The notes beneath the pieces were generated by a model. It was not told the DNA's origin. It ran no database searches and saw nothing but the letters and a program-made list of their open reading frames with translations. A stretch of DNA of 64,000 nucleotides from Andreesenia angusta. Lineage in GTDB: Bacteria > Bacillota > Clostridia > Tissierellales > Gottschalkiaceae. Position numbers and translations under genes: made by a program. Of the stretch, positions 18,371 to 27,037 are shown in pieces. The stretch lies in contig NZ_MKIE01000002.1 of NCBI RefSeq assembly GCF_001855385.1, forward strand, positions 1 to 64,000, read 5' to 3'. The first letter of the stretch is position 1; each line of letters opens with the position of its first letter.

Positions 18371-19069
18371 ATGAACAGAGTAATAAAGTTTCAAGAGAGG
18401 ATAAGCTACAGGTTCAACGATATGGACACTGCAAGGACCGCTCTCACACACAGCTCGTACGCCAACGAGAGAAAGGGAAAGAACATAAGCTACAACGAGA
18501 GGCTGGAGTTTCTAGGTGACTCTGTGCTTGGCATAGTTGTAAGCGACTATATATTCAAGGAGTGTCCGAACAGGCCTGAGGGGGAGCTCACAAAGCTGAG
18601 AGCCACCATAGTCTGCGAGGGGGCCCTTGCCATAGGGGCTAGGGAAGCTGAGCTTGGAAAGTACCTCTACCTTGGAAAAGGGGAAGAGTATACAGGAGGA
18701 AGGAACAGGGACTCGGTGCTGGCAGACGCATTCGAGGCCGTTATAGGTGCGCTCTATCTAGACGGAGGTATTGAGCACTCAAGGGATTTCATATTCAAGT
18801 ACCTGGGAGGAGTTATAGGGAGGGCGCTTTCAGGAGAGGATCTATTCAAGGACTACAAGACGCAGCTTCAGGAGCTGCTTCAACGGGACAGCAGCGTGAA
18901 GATAGAGTACAGGCTAGAGCGGGAGGACGGTCCGGACCACAGCAAGCTGTTCTACACAGGTGTCTACGTAGACGATGACTTGAAGGGAATAGGCTCTGGG
19001 AAGAGCAAGAAAGAGTCTGAGCAGAATGCGGCCAAAGAGGCGCTTTCCAAGGAGAGCGAAGATGAGTAA
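18371..19069 (+). CDS. rnc: Ribonuclease III
   Basis: 232 residues. The catalytic signature NERLEFLGDSVLG is near residue 41, a second metal-site motif DAFEAVIGALYLDGG near residue 118, and the C-terminal double-stranded RNA-binding domain runs from about residue 155 to the end (KTQLQELLQ ... GKSKKESEQNAAKEAL). It processes rRNA precursors and structured mRNAs. A GGAGGT site precedes the ATG; the leader contains a long hairpin. The next gene overlaps its stop. Confidence 0.96.
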   Translation: MNRVIKFQERISYRFNDMDTARTALTHSSYANERKGKNISYNERLEFLGDSVLGIVVSDYIFKECPNRPEGELTKLRATIVCEGALAIGAREAELGKYLYLGKGEEYTGGRNRDSVLADAFEAVIGALYLDGGIEHSRDFIFKYLGGVIGRALSGEDLFKDYKTQLQELLQRDSSVKIEYRLEREDGPDHSKLFYTGVYVDDDLKGIGSGKSKKESEQNAAKEALSKESEDE

Positions 19070-20156
19070 GAGAAACTATATAATACCTATTTTCGTGCCT
19101 CACACAGGCTGCCCGAACGACTGCATCTTCTGCAACCAGAGAAAGATAACGGGAAAGAGCACAGACTTGACTGCGGGAGAGATAGTCGAGAGGATAGAGA
19201 GCTACCTTGAGACGCTTCCTTCCGAGAACAGGACGCTTGAGATAGCCTTTTTTGGCGGAAGCTTCACCGGGATAGATATGGATATACAGAGGGAGTTTCT
19301 GGACGTGGCCTACAGCTACAAGCAGAGAGGCGTAGTGGACAAGATAAGGCTCTCTACAAGGCCTGACTATATAGATGTGGAGAGGCTAGAGCTTCTTAAG
19401 TCCAGAGGAGTGGACATAATAGAGCTCGGAGTGCAGTCTATGGACAGCGAAGTGCTTGAGAAGAGCTACAGGGGGCATACAAGAGAGCATGTGGTGGAGG
19501 CCGCCAAACTTATAGCGGAGTACGGCTTTACGCTGGGGCTTCAGATGATGGTGGGGCTTCCAGGGGATAGTTTTGAGAAGAGCATAGAGACTGCAAGAGA
19601 GATAATAGCCCTCAAGCCTCAGATAGCCAGAATATACCCAACGCTTGTGATAGTGGAGACAGAGCTTGAAAACGAGTACAGAAACGGGAACTACTCTGCG
19701 CTCAGTTTAGAGGAGGCCGTTTACAGGTCGAAGTACATACTCTACCTACTAGAGAGTGCGGGAATTCAGGTCATAAGGGTTGGACTTCAGCCAAGCGACA
19801 ACATAAGCGAAGGCGGAGACATAGTAGCAGGACCTTTCCATCCGGCCTTCAGACAGCTTGTAGAAGGCGAGATATACTACGATATAGTTGACAACTACCT
19901 CTCGGGGAAAGAGCAGACAGAGGGGCTGGAACTTGCGATATCGGCAGATGCTTCCAAGATATCTGAAATAGCAGGGCAGGGGGGAGTCAACAAGAAGAGG
20001 CTTATTCAAAAGTACGGGCTTGGAAATATAAGCATATCTCCTGCATCACTTGGAAAAGACAGACTAGAGCTGGACTTGGGCGGAGAATCATGCATACTGG
20101 ACAGAAGCGCTGTGCTGGACATCATATATCGTGAAAAACTGAATAGAGAGGTGTAG
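19062..20156 (+). CDS. Elp3-related radical SAM protein
   Basis: 364 residues from the ATG at 19062, which overlaps the rnc stop by 8 nt; an upstream in-frame start at 19026 lies inside rnc and is less likely. The radical SAM cluster motif CPNDCIFCNQ (CxxxCxxC) is near residue 18, with FFGGSFTG near residue 66 and the Elp3-type ELGVQSMD near residue 129. The Elp3 acetyltransferase domain is absent. Such proteins sit between rnc and smc in many Clostridia; the substrate is not known and tRNA modification is only a guess. Confidence 0.88.
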   Translation: MSKRNYIIPIFVPHTGCPNDCIFCNQRKITGKSTDLTAGEIVERIESYLETLPSENRTLEIAFFGGSFTGIDMDIQREFLDVAYSYKQRGVVDKIRLSTRPDYIDVERLELLKSRGVDIIELGVQSMDSEVLEKSYRGHTREHVVEAAKLIAEYGFTLGLQMMVGLPGDSFEKSIETAREIIALKPQIARIYPTLVIVETELENEYRNGNYSALSLEEAVYRSKYILYLLESAGIQVIRVGLQPSDNISEGGDIVAGPFHPAFRQLVEGEIYYDIVDNYLSGKEQTEGLELAISADASKISEIAGQGGVNKKRLIQKYGLGNISISPASLGKDRLELDLGGESCILDRSAVLDIIYREKLNREV

Positions 20157-20159
20157 GTT

Positions 20160-23100
20160 TTGTACTTAAAGAGACTAGAGATACAGGGATTCAAATCATT
20201 CGCAGACAAGACAGTCATAAAGTTCGAGAGCGGAATAACAGGAGTAGTAGGCCCGAACGGCTCCGGAAAGAGCAATATATCGGACTCCATAAGGTGGGTG
20301 CTTGGAGAGCAGAGCATAAAGAGCCTCAGGGGAAACAAGATGGAGGACGTCATATTCTCAGGAGCTTCCGGCAGAAACGCCTTAGGCTTTGCAGAGGTCA
20401 CTATGGTGCTCGACAACTCAGGGGGGATTTTCCCTATAGAGTATGAGGAGCTGGCGGTGACCAGGAGGATGTTCAGATCAGGAGAGAGCGAGTACTACAT
20501 AAACAGAAACTCCTGTAGGCTAAGGGATATACGCGAGCTCTTTATGGACACTGGAATAGGAAAAGACGGTTACTCCATAATAGGCCAGGGCAGGATAGAT
20601 GACATACTGAGCTCCAAGTCTGAGGACAGAAGAAAGATATTCGAAGAGGCAGCCGGGATAGTGAAGTACAAGAGCAGAAAAGAGGAATCGGAGAGAAAGC
20701 TCCAGAGGACAAGAGACAATCTAGTCAGGATAGACGACATAATCTCAGAGCTAGAATCTCAGATAGGTCCTCTTTCGGAGCAGTCAGAAAAGGCCAAGAG
20801 ATACCTAGAGGTAAGCGAAACTCATAAAAAGCTGGACCTTGAACTCTTCGCGATGGAATTTGAGTCGCTGAAGTCAGAAGAGGAGAAATGCGAGATAAGG
20901 CTTTCAGAGGTGTCAAAAGAGCTTGAAGAAAATTCAAAGCTAAAAGATAGCTTGAAAGAGAAGATATCCTCAGACGAAGAGAGCGTAGAAGAGCTTGAAG
21001 AAGAGCTGCTAAAAGCAAACGAAGAAAAATACAGTATACTTGCCAAAAATGAGAAACTGGAGGGTCAGGTAAGGCTTTATGAAGAGCAGATAAAGTCTAG
21101 CCAAAGGGATATAGAGCGTATAGAGAGAGAGACGGCCGAGCAGAGTGAAGAGCAGGCAAAGCTTCAGAGTGAGATGGAGCTTAAGACAAGAAGCAGAGAG
21201 GAATGTCTGGAGAAGCTTGAATCCAAAAACAAGACGATAACTCAGAGGGAGTCGGAGCTGTCCGAGATAATGAAGCGAGTGGCCGAGATAGAGGAGTCTG
21301 TAGAGCAGAGAAAAGAAGAGGCGCTTGAGCTTTTAAACTATATCTCCGAGGAGAAGCTGAAGCTCAACACACTGGACTCCAACAAAGAGAGCTTGAGACT
21401 CAGAGCCGAGCAGATCTCAAAAGAGATAGAGCGAAACAAAAGCAAGGCCGAAGAGGTCTCCAGGCACAACTTAGAGCTTTCAGAGAAACTCGAAAAGATG
21501 AAGAAGAGCTTGGCTGAAATAGAGTCGGAAGCTTCGATTAAGAAGAGCCAAAGAGAGCAGACGCTGGAGAGCAAAAAGAAAGTTCAGAACTACATTGAAG
21601 GCTTGAAGTCGGGGCTTCAGAGCAAGCAGTCCAACTTGAAATTCCTAAGAGAGATGAAAGAAGAGTACGAGGGCTACTACAAGGGAGTCAAGAACTTCCT
21701 GATTCAGTCTAAAAACATAGAGGAACTTCAAAACGGCATAGATGGGCTAGTTGCTGAGCTTTTAAGCGTCAGCAAAGAACATGAAAAGGCCATAGAGGTT
21801 GCGCTGGGAGGAAGCCTCCAGCATATAGTGTTGGGAACTCAGAGAGACGGAAAGCGCTGCATAGAGTTTCTGAAGGAGAGGAAGCTTGGGAGAATAACTT
21901 TCCTACCTAGAGACTCTATAAAGGGAAAGACACTGAACGCCAACGAAGACAGGATACTGTCGGAAAGCGGAGTTCTGGGGCTTGCCTCGGACATAGTGGA
22001 GTACGACGCAAGGTACGCGGAGATATTTAAAAATCTGCTCGGAAGAACGGTGGTCATAGACAATATGGACACCATGATATCTATATCTAAAAAATACGGC
22101 AACTACCTAAAGCTCGTGACGATTGAGGGAGATGTGCTAAACCCTGGAGGTTCCATGACAGGAGGAAGTTTCAAAGGAAACAGCCTGAGCCTTTTGGGAA
22201 GAGAGAGGCAGATAAAAGAGCTGGAAGACGGGATTCTTTCAGGCAAGTCGGAGTACAGCGAAAAGGTAGAGATATACAGAAGTTTGGAAGATGAGATAAG
22301 CTCCCTTGAAACAGAGCTAGTGGAGCTAGAGAAGAGCGAAAGAGAGATAAGTTACGAGAAAAACAGACTAGAGAGCCAGTACAGCCATACCTCGGAACAG
22401 GAGGCAGAGCTTGCAAAAGGAGCCTCAAGCTACGAGCAAGAGACTGTGCAGATAGAAGAGGAGCTTCAGAAGCTGGAGTCCAGAAGAGCTCTTGTAGAGC
22501 AGAAGATAGAGGAGCACAAAGAGAACATAGACAGAATACAGCTTGAAGTCGAAAATCAGAGCAGAGAGATAGAAAAAGAGAAGTCCGTGGTAGAGCAGGA
22601 CAACGTCGAGCTTACAGAGCAGAAGATAGAGCGAGCTTCCATAGAGGAGAGCCTGAAGAGCGCAGACTTAGAGCTAGACAGGATTTCGAAAGAGATAGAG
22701 AAGACGGTGCGAAAGCTTGAGAGCTTGAACTCTGAGCGAGAGCGATTAAGTGAGAGCAGAGTAAAGATCGAGAGTGACATAGAGAGTTCCAAAGCTGAAA
22801 TAGAGGGCTTGAAGAGCGACATCCAGCTTTCAGAGGAGAGCATAGAGAAGCTAAAGCAGTCGAAAGTCAAAGTGTTGGAAGCTTTAAAAGAGGCTGAAGC
22901 TAAGTACAAGCAGCTGGAGCTTGATATGGAAAGCATTGAAAAAGAAAGGCTGAAGCTGGAGCTTTGCAAAGAGAAAGCCGAGGTGAAGCTGGACTCTCTG
23001 AGAGAGAGAATATGGGACGAGTACGAGCTCTCATACTCCATGGTGCTGAATATGGAGCTGGACGGAGGGTCCAGAGCTGAAATAGAGAGCGAGCTTCAGA

Positions 23101-23747
23101 CTGCAAAGCAGGAGCTTAGAAAAATTGGGAATGTGAATCTGGAGTCCATAGAGGAATACGAGAAGGTATCCGAGAGGTACAACTTCCTGAAAAAGCAGAG
23201 GGAGGACCTTATAGAGGCCGAGAAGTCGCTAAAGCACGTGATAAAAGAGATGAACCACAAGATGAAAGAGCAGTTCAAGTACAAGTTCGAGGAGATAAGA
23301 ATTCAGTTTGCCGAGATATTTGTGGCCATGTTTGGCGGAGGGAAGGCCGACATAAGGCTTGAAGAGCCGGATGAAGTGCTGGAAAGCGGGATAGAGATAA
23401 TAGCCCAGCCTCCCGGAAAGAAACTTCAGTCGCTTTCGCTGCTTTCAGGTGGAGAGAGGGCCCTTACAGCTATAGCCATACTGTTCGCCATACTGAAAAC
23501 TAGATCCACACCTTTCTGCATACTGGACGAGATAGAGGCAGCACTTGACGAGTCGAACGTCTACAGATATGCAGAGTATCTGGAGAGCTTCTCGAAAGAC
23601 ACTCAGTTTATAGTCATAACCCACAGAAAGGGAACTATGGAGTCGGCAGACTCGCTCTATGGCGTGACTATGGAGGACAACGGCATAAGCAAGATAATTT
23701 CAGTGAAACTCACAGACAAACTCATAGAGGAAAGCAGCAGGGGTTAA
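20160..23747 (+). CDS. smc: Chromosome segregation protein SMC
   Basis: 1195 residues, the usual SMC length. The N-terminal Walker A GPNGSGKSNI is near residue 32; two long coiled coils flank a hinge near residues 515-670 (VALGGSLQHIV ... GDVLNPGGSMTGGS); the C-terminal signature LSLLSGGERALTA and Walker B CILDEIEAALD close the ATPase head. It organises and segregates the chromosome with ScpA and ScpB, which are not in the window. TTG start with GAGAGGTG upstream, 3 nt after the radical SAM gene. It ends in a terminator, with no ftsY following. Confidence 0.97.
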   Translation: MYLKRLEIQGFKSFADKTVIKFESGITGVVGPNGSGKSNISDSIRWVLGEQSIKSLRGNKMEDVIFSGASGRNALGFAEVTMVLDNSGGIFPIEYEELAVTRRMFRSGESEYYINRNSCRLRDIRELFMDTGIGKDGYSIIGQGRIDDILSSKSEDRRKIFEEAAGIVKYKSRKEESERKLQRTRDNLVRIDDIISELESQIGPLSEQSEKAKRYLEVSETHKKLDLELFAMEFESLKSEEEKCEIRLSEVSKELEENSKLKDSLKEKISSDEESVEELEEELLKANEEKYSILAKNEKLEGQVRLYEEQIKSSQRDIERIERETAEQSEEQAKLQSEMELKTRSREECLEKLESKNKTITQRESELSEIMKRVAEIEESVEQRKEEALELLNYISEEKLKLNTLDSNKESLRLRAEQISKEIERNKSKAEEVSRHNLELSEKLEKMKKSLAEIESEASIKKSQREQTLESKKKVQNYIEGLKSGLQSKQSNLKFLREMKEEYEGYYKGVKNFLIQSKNIEELQNGIDGLVAELLSVSKEHEKAIEVALGGSLQHIVLGTQRDGKRCIEFLKERKLGRITFLPRDSIKGKTLNANEDRILSESGVLGLASDIVEYDARYAEIFKNLLGRTVVIDNMDTMISISKKYGNYLKLVTIEGDVLNPGGSMTGGSFKGNSLSLLGRERQIKELEDGILSGKSEYSEKVEIYRSLEDEISSLETELVELEKSEREISYEKNRLESQYSHTSEQEAELAKGASSYEQETVQIEEELQKLESRRALVEQKIEEHKENIDRIQLEVENQSREIEKEKSVVEQDNVELTEQKIERASIEESLKSADLELDRISKEIEKTVRKLESLNSERERLSESRVKIESDIESSKAEIEGLKSDIQLSEESIEKLKQSKVKVLEALKEAEAKYKQLELDMESIEKERLKLELCKEKAEVKLDSLRERIWDEYELSYSMVLNMELDGGSRAEIESELQTAKQELRKIGNVNLESIEEYEKVSERYNFLKKQREDLIEAEKSLKHVIKEMNHKMKEQFKYKFEEIRIQFAEIFVAMFGGGKADIRLEEPDEVLESGIEIIAQPPGKKLQSLSLLSGGERALTAIAILFAILKTRSTPFCILDEIEAALDESNVYRYAEYLESFSKDTQFIVITHRKGTMESADSLYGVTMEDNGISKIISVKLTDKLIEESSRG

Positions 23748-23778
23748 AGCAAGGTCTAAAGCCCCTGCTTTATTTTTA
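23736..23778 (+). terminator. Terminator overlapping the smc stop
   Basis: AGCAGGGG (23736-23743) pairs with CCCCTGCT (23762-23769), followed by TTATTTTTAT. The left arm lies in the last smc codons. Confidence 0.78.
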
Positions 23779-23827
23779 TCTCACTGGGTATTGAATAGAT
23801 ATATTCTAAATCTGGGGAGGGAGAAAA

Positions 23828-24220
23828 ATGAAAAAATTCACAGGAATCATTGCTGGACTTATGATTATGGCGTTTGCACTTGCTGGCTGCGGGTCGTCGA
23901 AGCTAGGCGAAAACTACAGCGAGGATAAACTGAAGGCTGCGGCTGAGTCTGTAATAGAGAACACCAGCGAGGGAAACTACAAAGCTGTACTGGAGGGGGC
24001 ATCGGACGAGCTTAAGGCTGCACTAAGCGAGGCGAAGCTCAAAGAGGTCTGGGACCTCTATGGCGAAAAGGGGAAGCTCGAGGAGATAACTAAGATGAAG
24101 TTTGAAGAAAAGGACGGCTACGGCGTGGTGACGGCGATTGCCAAGTACGAAAAAAAGAAAATACAGTTTACTCTGTCTTACAACGAGGATATGGAACTTT
24201 CAGGATTTTGGCTGAGATAG
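23828..24220 (+). CDS. Small lipoprotein, DUF3887-like
   Basis: 130 residues. A signal peptide ends in the lipobox LAGC at about residue 21, followed by a short GSS spacer, so the mature protein is probably a membrane-anchored lipoprotein on the outer face. The rest is a mixed helix/sheet domain (LKAAAESVIENTSEGNYKAV ... QFTLSYNEDMELSGFWL) resembling DUF3887, a small NTF2-like fold in Firmicute surface proteins. GGGGAGGG precedes the ATG. No partner is evident. Function unknown. Confidence 0.8.
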   Translation: MKKFTGIIAGLMIMAFALAGCGSSKLGENYSEDKLKAAAESVIENTSEGNYKAVLEGASDELKAALSEAKLKEVWDLYGEKGKLEEITKMKFEEKDGYGVVTAIAKYEKKKIQFTLSYNEDMELSGFWLR

Positions 24221-24275
24221 AAATCGCAAGAATTGATCTAAATCACGGAAGTAGAATATCTTATATCATATACTG

Positions 24276-24292
24276 TTGATAACGATTATCAA
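24276..24292. promoter_or_regulatory. Fur-type iron box
   Basis: TTGATAACGATTATCAA has perfect inverted arms, and its inner 15 bp match the Firmicute Fur box (TGATAAT-N-ATTATCA) at 14 of 15 positions. It lies just downstream of a TATACT (24269-24274) and about 40 nt before the DUF438 gene. The C and A ends differ from a PerR box (TTATAAT), which favours Fur. Confidence 0.8.
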
Positions 24293-24316
24293 TGGAATTC
24301 GACAGGGGGAATGGAT

Positions 24317-25861
24317 ATGAAAATGGAACAACATGTGAAGATAGATGAAGCGAAGATAGAAAAATTGATGAGAGTCAAGCTCTCGTACTTGAAGGGCGAG
24401 CTTGATCTGGAGAGCGCAAGAGAAAAGATCAGAGAGATAACGGATAGAGTTACAGCCCAGGAGTTCGCCATATGCGAGCAGAAGCTACAGGAACACGGCA
24501 TAAGCGATGACGAGATAGCCGAGAGGATAGAGGAGATAGTGTCTATCTTCGATGGAGTGCTTCAAAGTGACGAGCTAGAAGTTCAGAGTGGACACCCTAT
24601 AAGGACATATATAGAGGAAGTAAAGGCGATACGTGTAGTGCTTGAGCAGATAAAAGAAGAGCAAAGCGGAAAATTCATAAAGAACAGGTGGCTTGAGTTA
24701 TACGAGAAGCTTTCTGAGATAAGTGTGCACTTTGCCAGAAAACAGAACCAGCTCTTCCCTGCGCTTGAAGGCAAGGGTTTTGACAAACCTTCAAAGGTGA
24801 TGTGGACGCTTGAAAACAGGATTAGAGATATCATAAAAGAGGCTAGGGCTTACTTGGAGTCTGACGAGGATGAGAAATTTTTATCTATGCAAGTGGAAGT
24901 GATGGAGCTTGTAGAGGATATGATGCAAAAAGAGATGGAGATACTTTTCCCAACTGCGCTTGAGATGATCTCAGACGAGGAGTTTGTAAAGATGAGGATA
25001 GGAGACGACGAGATAGGCTATTGTCTTATAGAGAATCCACCGGCATATAAGCCTGAGCTGGGGGTAAGTGAAGGTATTAAGTCTGAAGCAAATGGAGAGC
25101 TACTTAAAGATCTGGCGAAGCTGCTTCAGAAACATGGACTTGATACATCGGAAGACAGCGAAAAAGTGCTAGATGTAAGGCAGGGGAAGCTCACTCTAGA
25201 GCAGATAAACCTTATATTCAGGCATCTTAAGGTGGACCTATCCTACGTGGACGAAAACGAGATAGCCCAGTTCTACAGCGACACAACGCACAGGGTATTT
25301 CCAAGAAGCCCAGGGGTGATAGGGAGAAAAGTCGAGAATTGCCATCCTAGGGAGAGTGTGAGCACTGTAAAAGAGATAATAAGGGCGTTCAGAGAAGGCG
25401 AACAGGAAGAGGCCGAGTTCTGGCTTGAAATGGGCGGAAAGTTCATATATATAGTCTACACTGCTGTAAGAGACGACAACGGGAAGTTCAGGGGAGTGCT
25501 GGAGATGATGCAGGACGCCACGCATGTAAGGTCTCTTGAGGGGAGTCAGAGGCTGCTCTCTTGGGAGAATGAAAAAAGAGATGCAGATCATGAAAAAGAT
25601 ATCAAAGTCGAAGTTAAAAGCAAAGATAACAGCTACGGCATAACTAAAGACACGCTTATAGGGGAGCTTGTAAAGAAGTACCCGCATATAAAGAGCTTTA
25701 TGCTAGGCTTGTCGCCCAACTACAGCAAGCTGAAGAACCCCATACTCTTCAAGACCATGGCCAACATGGCCACTATGGAGATGATAGCATCTAGAGGTGG
25801 GTTTGAAACACAGGAGCTTATAGACAAGATAGTCGCAGAGATAGACTCTAACGAAAGCTAA
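24317..25861 (+). CDS. DUF438 / hemerythrin-like / PAS / DUF1858 sensor-type protein
   Basis: 514 residues. Order of domains: DUF438 (about 1-75), hemerythrin-like helical bundle (about 95-225; histidines in SGHPIRTY and SVHFARKQNQLFPALE, and an EKEMEILFP-like helix), a PAS domain (about 310-410, YVDENEIAQFYSDTTHRVF) and a C-terminal DUF1858/ScdA-N-like domain (about 440-505, LIGELVKKYPHIKSFML). No membrane segment or kinase is present. The combination suggests a cytoplasmic redox, nitric oxide or oxygen responsive Fe protein. GGGGGA fits the ATG at 24317 better than the one at 24311. A Fur box lies upstream. The biochemical function is not established. Confidence 0.85.
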   Translation: MKMEQHVKIDEAKIEKLMRVKLSYLKGELDLESAREKIREITDRVTAQEFAICEQKLQEHGISDDEIAERIEEIVSIFDGVLQSDELEVQSGHPIRTYIEEVKAIRVVLEQIKEEQSGKFIKNRWLELYEKLSEISVHFARKQNQLFPALEGKGFDKPSKVMWTLENRIRDIIKEARAYLESDEDEKFLSMQVEVMELVEDMMQKEMEILFPTALEMISDEEFVKMRIGDDEIGYCLIENPPAYKPELGVSEGIKSEANGELLKDLAKLLQKHGLDTSEDSEKVLDVRQGKLTLEQINLIFRHLKVDLSYVDENEIAQFYSDTTHRVFPRSPGVIGRKVENCHPRESVSTVKEIIRAFREGEQEEAEFWLEMGGKFIYIVYTAVRDDNGKFRGVLEMMQDATHVRSLEGSQRLLSWENEKRDADHEKDIKVEVKSKDNSYGITKDTLIGELVKKYPHIKSFMLGLSPNYSKLKNPILFKTMANMATMEMIASRGGFETQELIDKIVAEIDSNES

Positions 25862-25882
25862 AGACACTTAAAGAGCATATAA

Positions 25883-25914
25883 AAAAGAGATATGGAAAAT
25901 CCATATCTCTTTTG
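25883..25914. terminator. Bidirectional terminator, DUF438 gene / leuB
   Basis: AAAAGAGATATGG and CCATATCTCTTTT form a perfect stem around AAAAT between two convergent genes. Confidence 0.9.
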
Positions 25915-25925
25915 CATTCTGTCTA

Positions 25926-26999
25926 TTAAACTCTCTCTGCTACAAGCTCTCCCATCTTAGCACATCCAACTATCTTAGTGCCTTTGCTTGCTATATCTCC
26001 AGTTCTGTATCCTTCGTCTAGTACCTTTTCAACGGCAGCTTCTATTGCAGAAGCTTCTTCTTCAAGGTCGAAAGAGTATCTAAGCATCATAGCCGCTGAA
26101 AGTATAGTAGCTAGCGGGTTGGCCTTGTCCTGTCCTGCTATGTCAGGAGCTGAACCGTGGCTAGGCTCGTATAGTCCAAGCTTTCCGTCTGAAAGACTTG
26201 CAGATGGAAGCATTCCTATAGATCCTGTAAGCATGCTCGCCTCGTCTGAAAGTATGTCTCCGAACATGTTTGAAGTTACTATTACGTCAAACTGCTTAGG
26301 GTTTACAACTAGCTGCATAGCTGCGTTGTCAACTAGAAGGTGCTTAAGCTCTACGTCTGGGTAGTCTGCTGCAACTCTAACTACAACTTCTCTCCAAAGT
26401 CTTGAACTCTCAAGTACGTTCATCTTGTCTATGCTAGTCACAAGCTTGTTTCTCTTTCTAGCTATTTCGAAAGCCACTCTTGCTATTCTCTCTACCTCTG
26501 ACACAGAGTACTTCTCAGTGTCATAAGCTGCTTCTTCGCCGGCTTCGTTAGTAAGTCTTCCTCTGTCTCCAAAGTAGATTCCACCTGTAAGCTCTCTAAC
26601 TATGCAGATGTCAAGGCTGTCGCCTATTATCTCAGGCTTAAGTGGTGAAGCATCTTTAAGCGCCTTGTAAAGAAGCGCTGGACGAAGGTTTGCAAAAAGT
26701 CCAAGCTCTTTTCTGATTCCAAGAAGTCCAGCCTCTGGTCTAAGCTCTCCTGGAAGGTTGTCCCACTCGTATCCTCCAACTGCTCCAAGAAGTACAGAGT
26801 CGCTCTTCTTGCATATGTCTATAGTCTCCTGTGGAAGAGGCACGCCAGTCTTGTCATAAGCAACTCCTCCCATAAGCACTTCCTCGTAGTTGAATACGTG
26901 TCCGTATTTGCTACCTATCTTGTCTAGTACGATTTTCGCCTGATCTACTATCTCAGGTCCTATTCCGTCTCCGGGCATTACAGCTATATTGAATTCCAT
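25926..26999 (-). CDS. leuB: 3-isopropylmalate dehydrogenase LeuB
   Basis: 357 residues, the usual length. [10 protein letters not shown] at the N-terminus, the substrate-loop arginine motif [10 protein letters not shown] near residue 136, [18 protein letters not shown] near residue 190 and the cofactor segment [13 protein letters not shown] near residue 275 are visible. It oxidatively decarboxylates 3-isopropylmalate; the same enzyme class uses (2R,3S)-3-methylmalate in the citramalate route. It lies 38 nt after cimA on the same strand under an isoleucine T-box, so methylmalate is its likely main substrate here. No leuC or leuD is in the window. Confidence 0.93.
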   Translation of the reverse strand: MEFNIAVMPGDGIGPEIVDQAKIVLDKIGSKYGHVFNYEEVLMGGVAYDKTGVPLPQETIDICKKSDSVLLGAVGGYEWDNLPGELRPEAGLLGIRKELGLFANLRPALLYKALKDASPLKPEIIGDSLDICIVRELTGGIYFGDRGRLTNEAGEEAAYDTEKYSVSEVERIARVAFEIARKRNKLVTSIDKMNVLESSRLWREVVVRVAADYPDVELKHLLVDNAAMQLVVNPKQFDVIVTSNMFGDILSDEASMLTGSIGMLPSASLSDGKLGLYEPSHGSAPDIAGQDKANPLATILSAAMMLRYSFDLEEEASAIEAAVEKVLDEGYRTGDIASKGTKIVGCAKMGELVAERV

Positions 27000-27037
27000 A
27001 AAAAAACCTCCTAAATATTATTTAAATTCGTTTTAAA

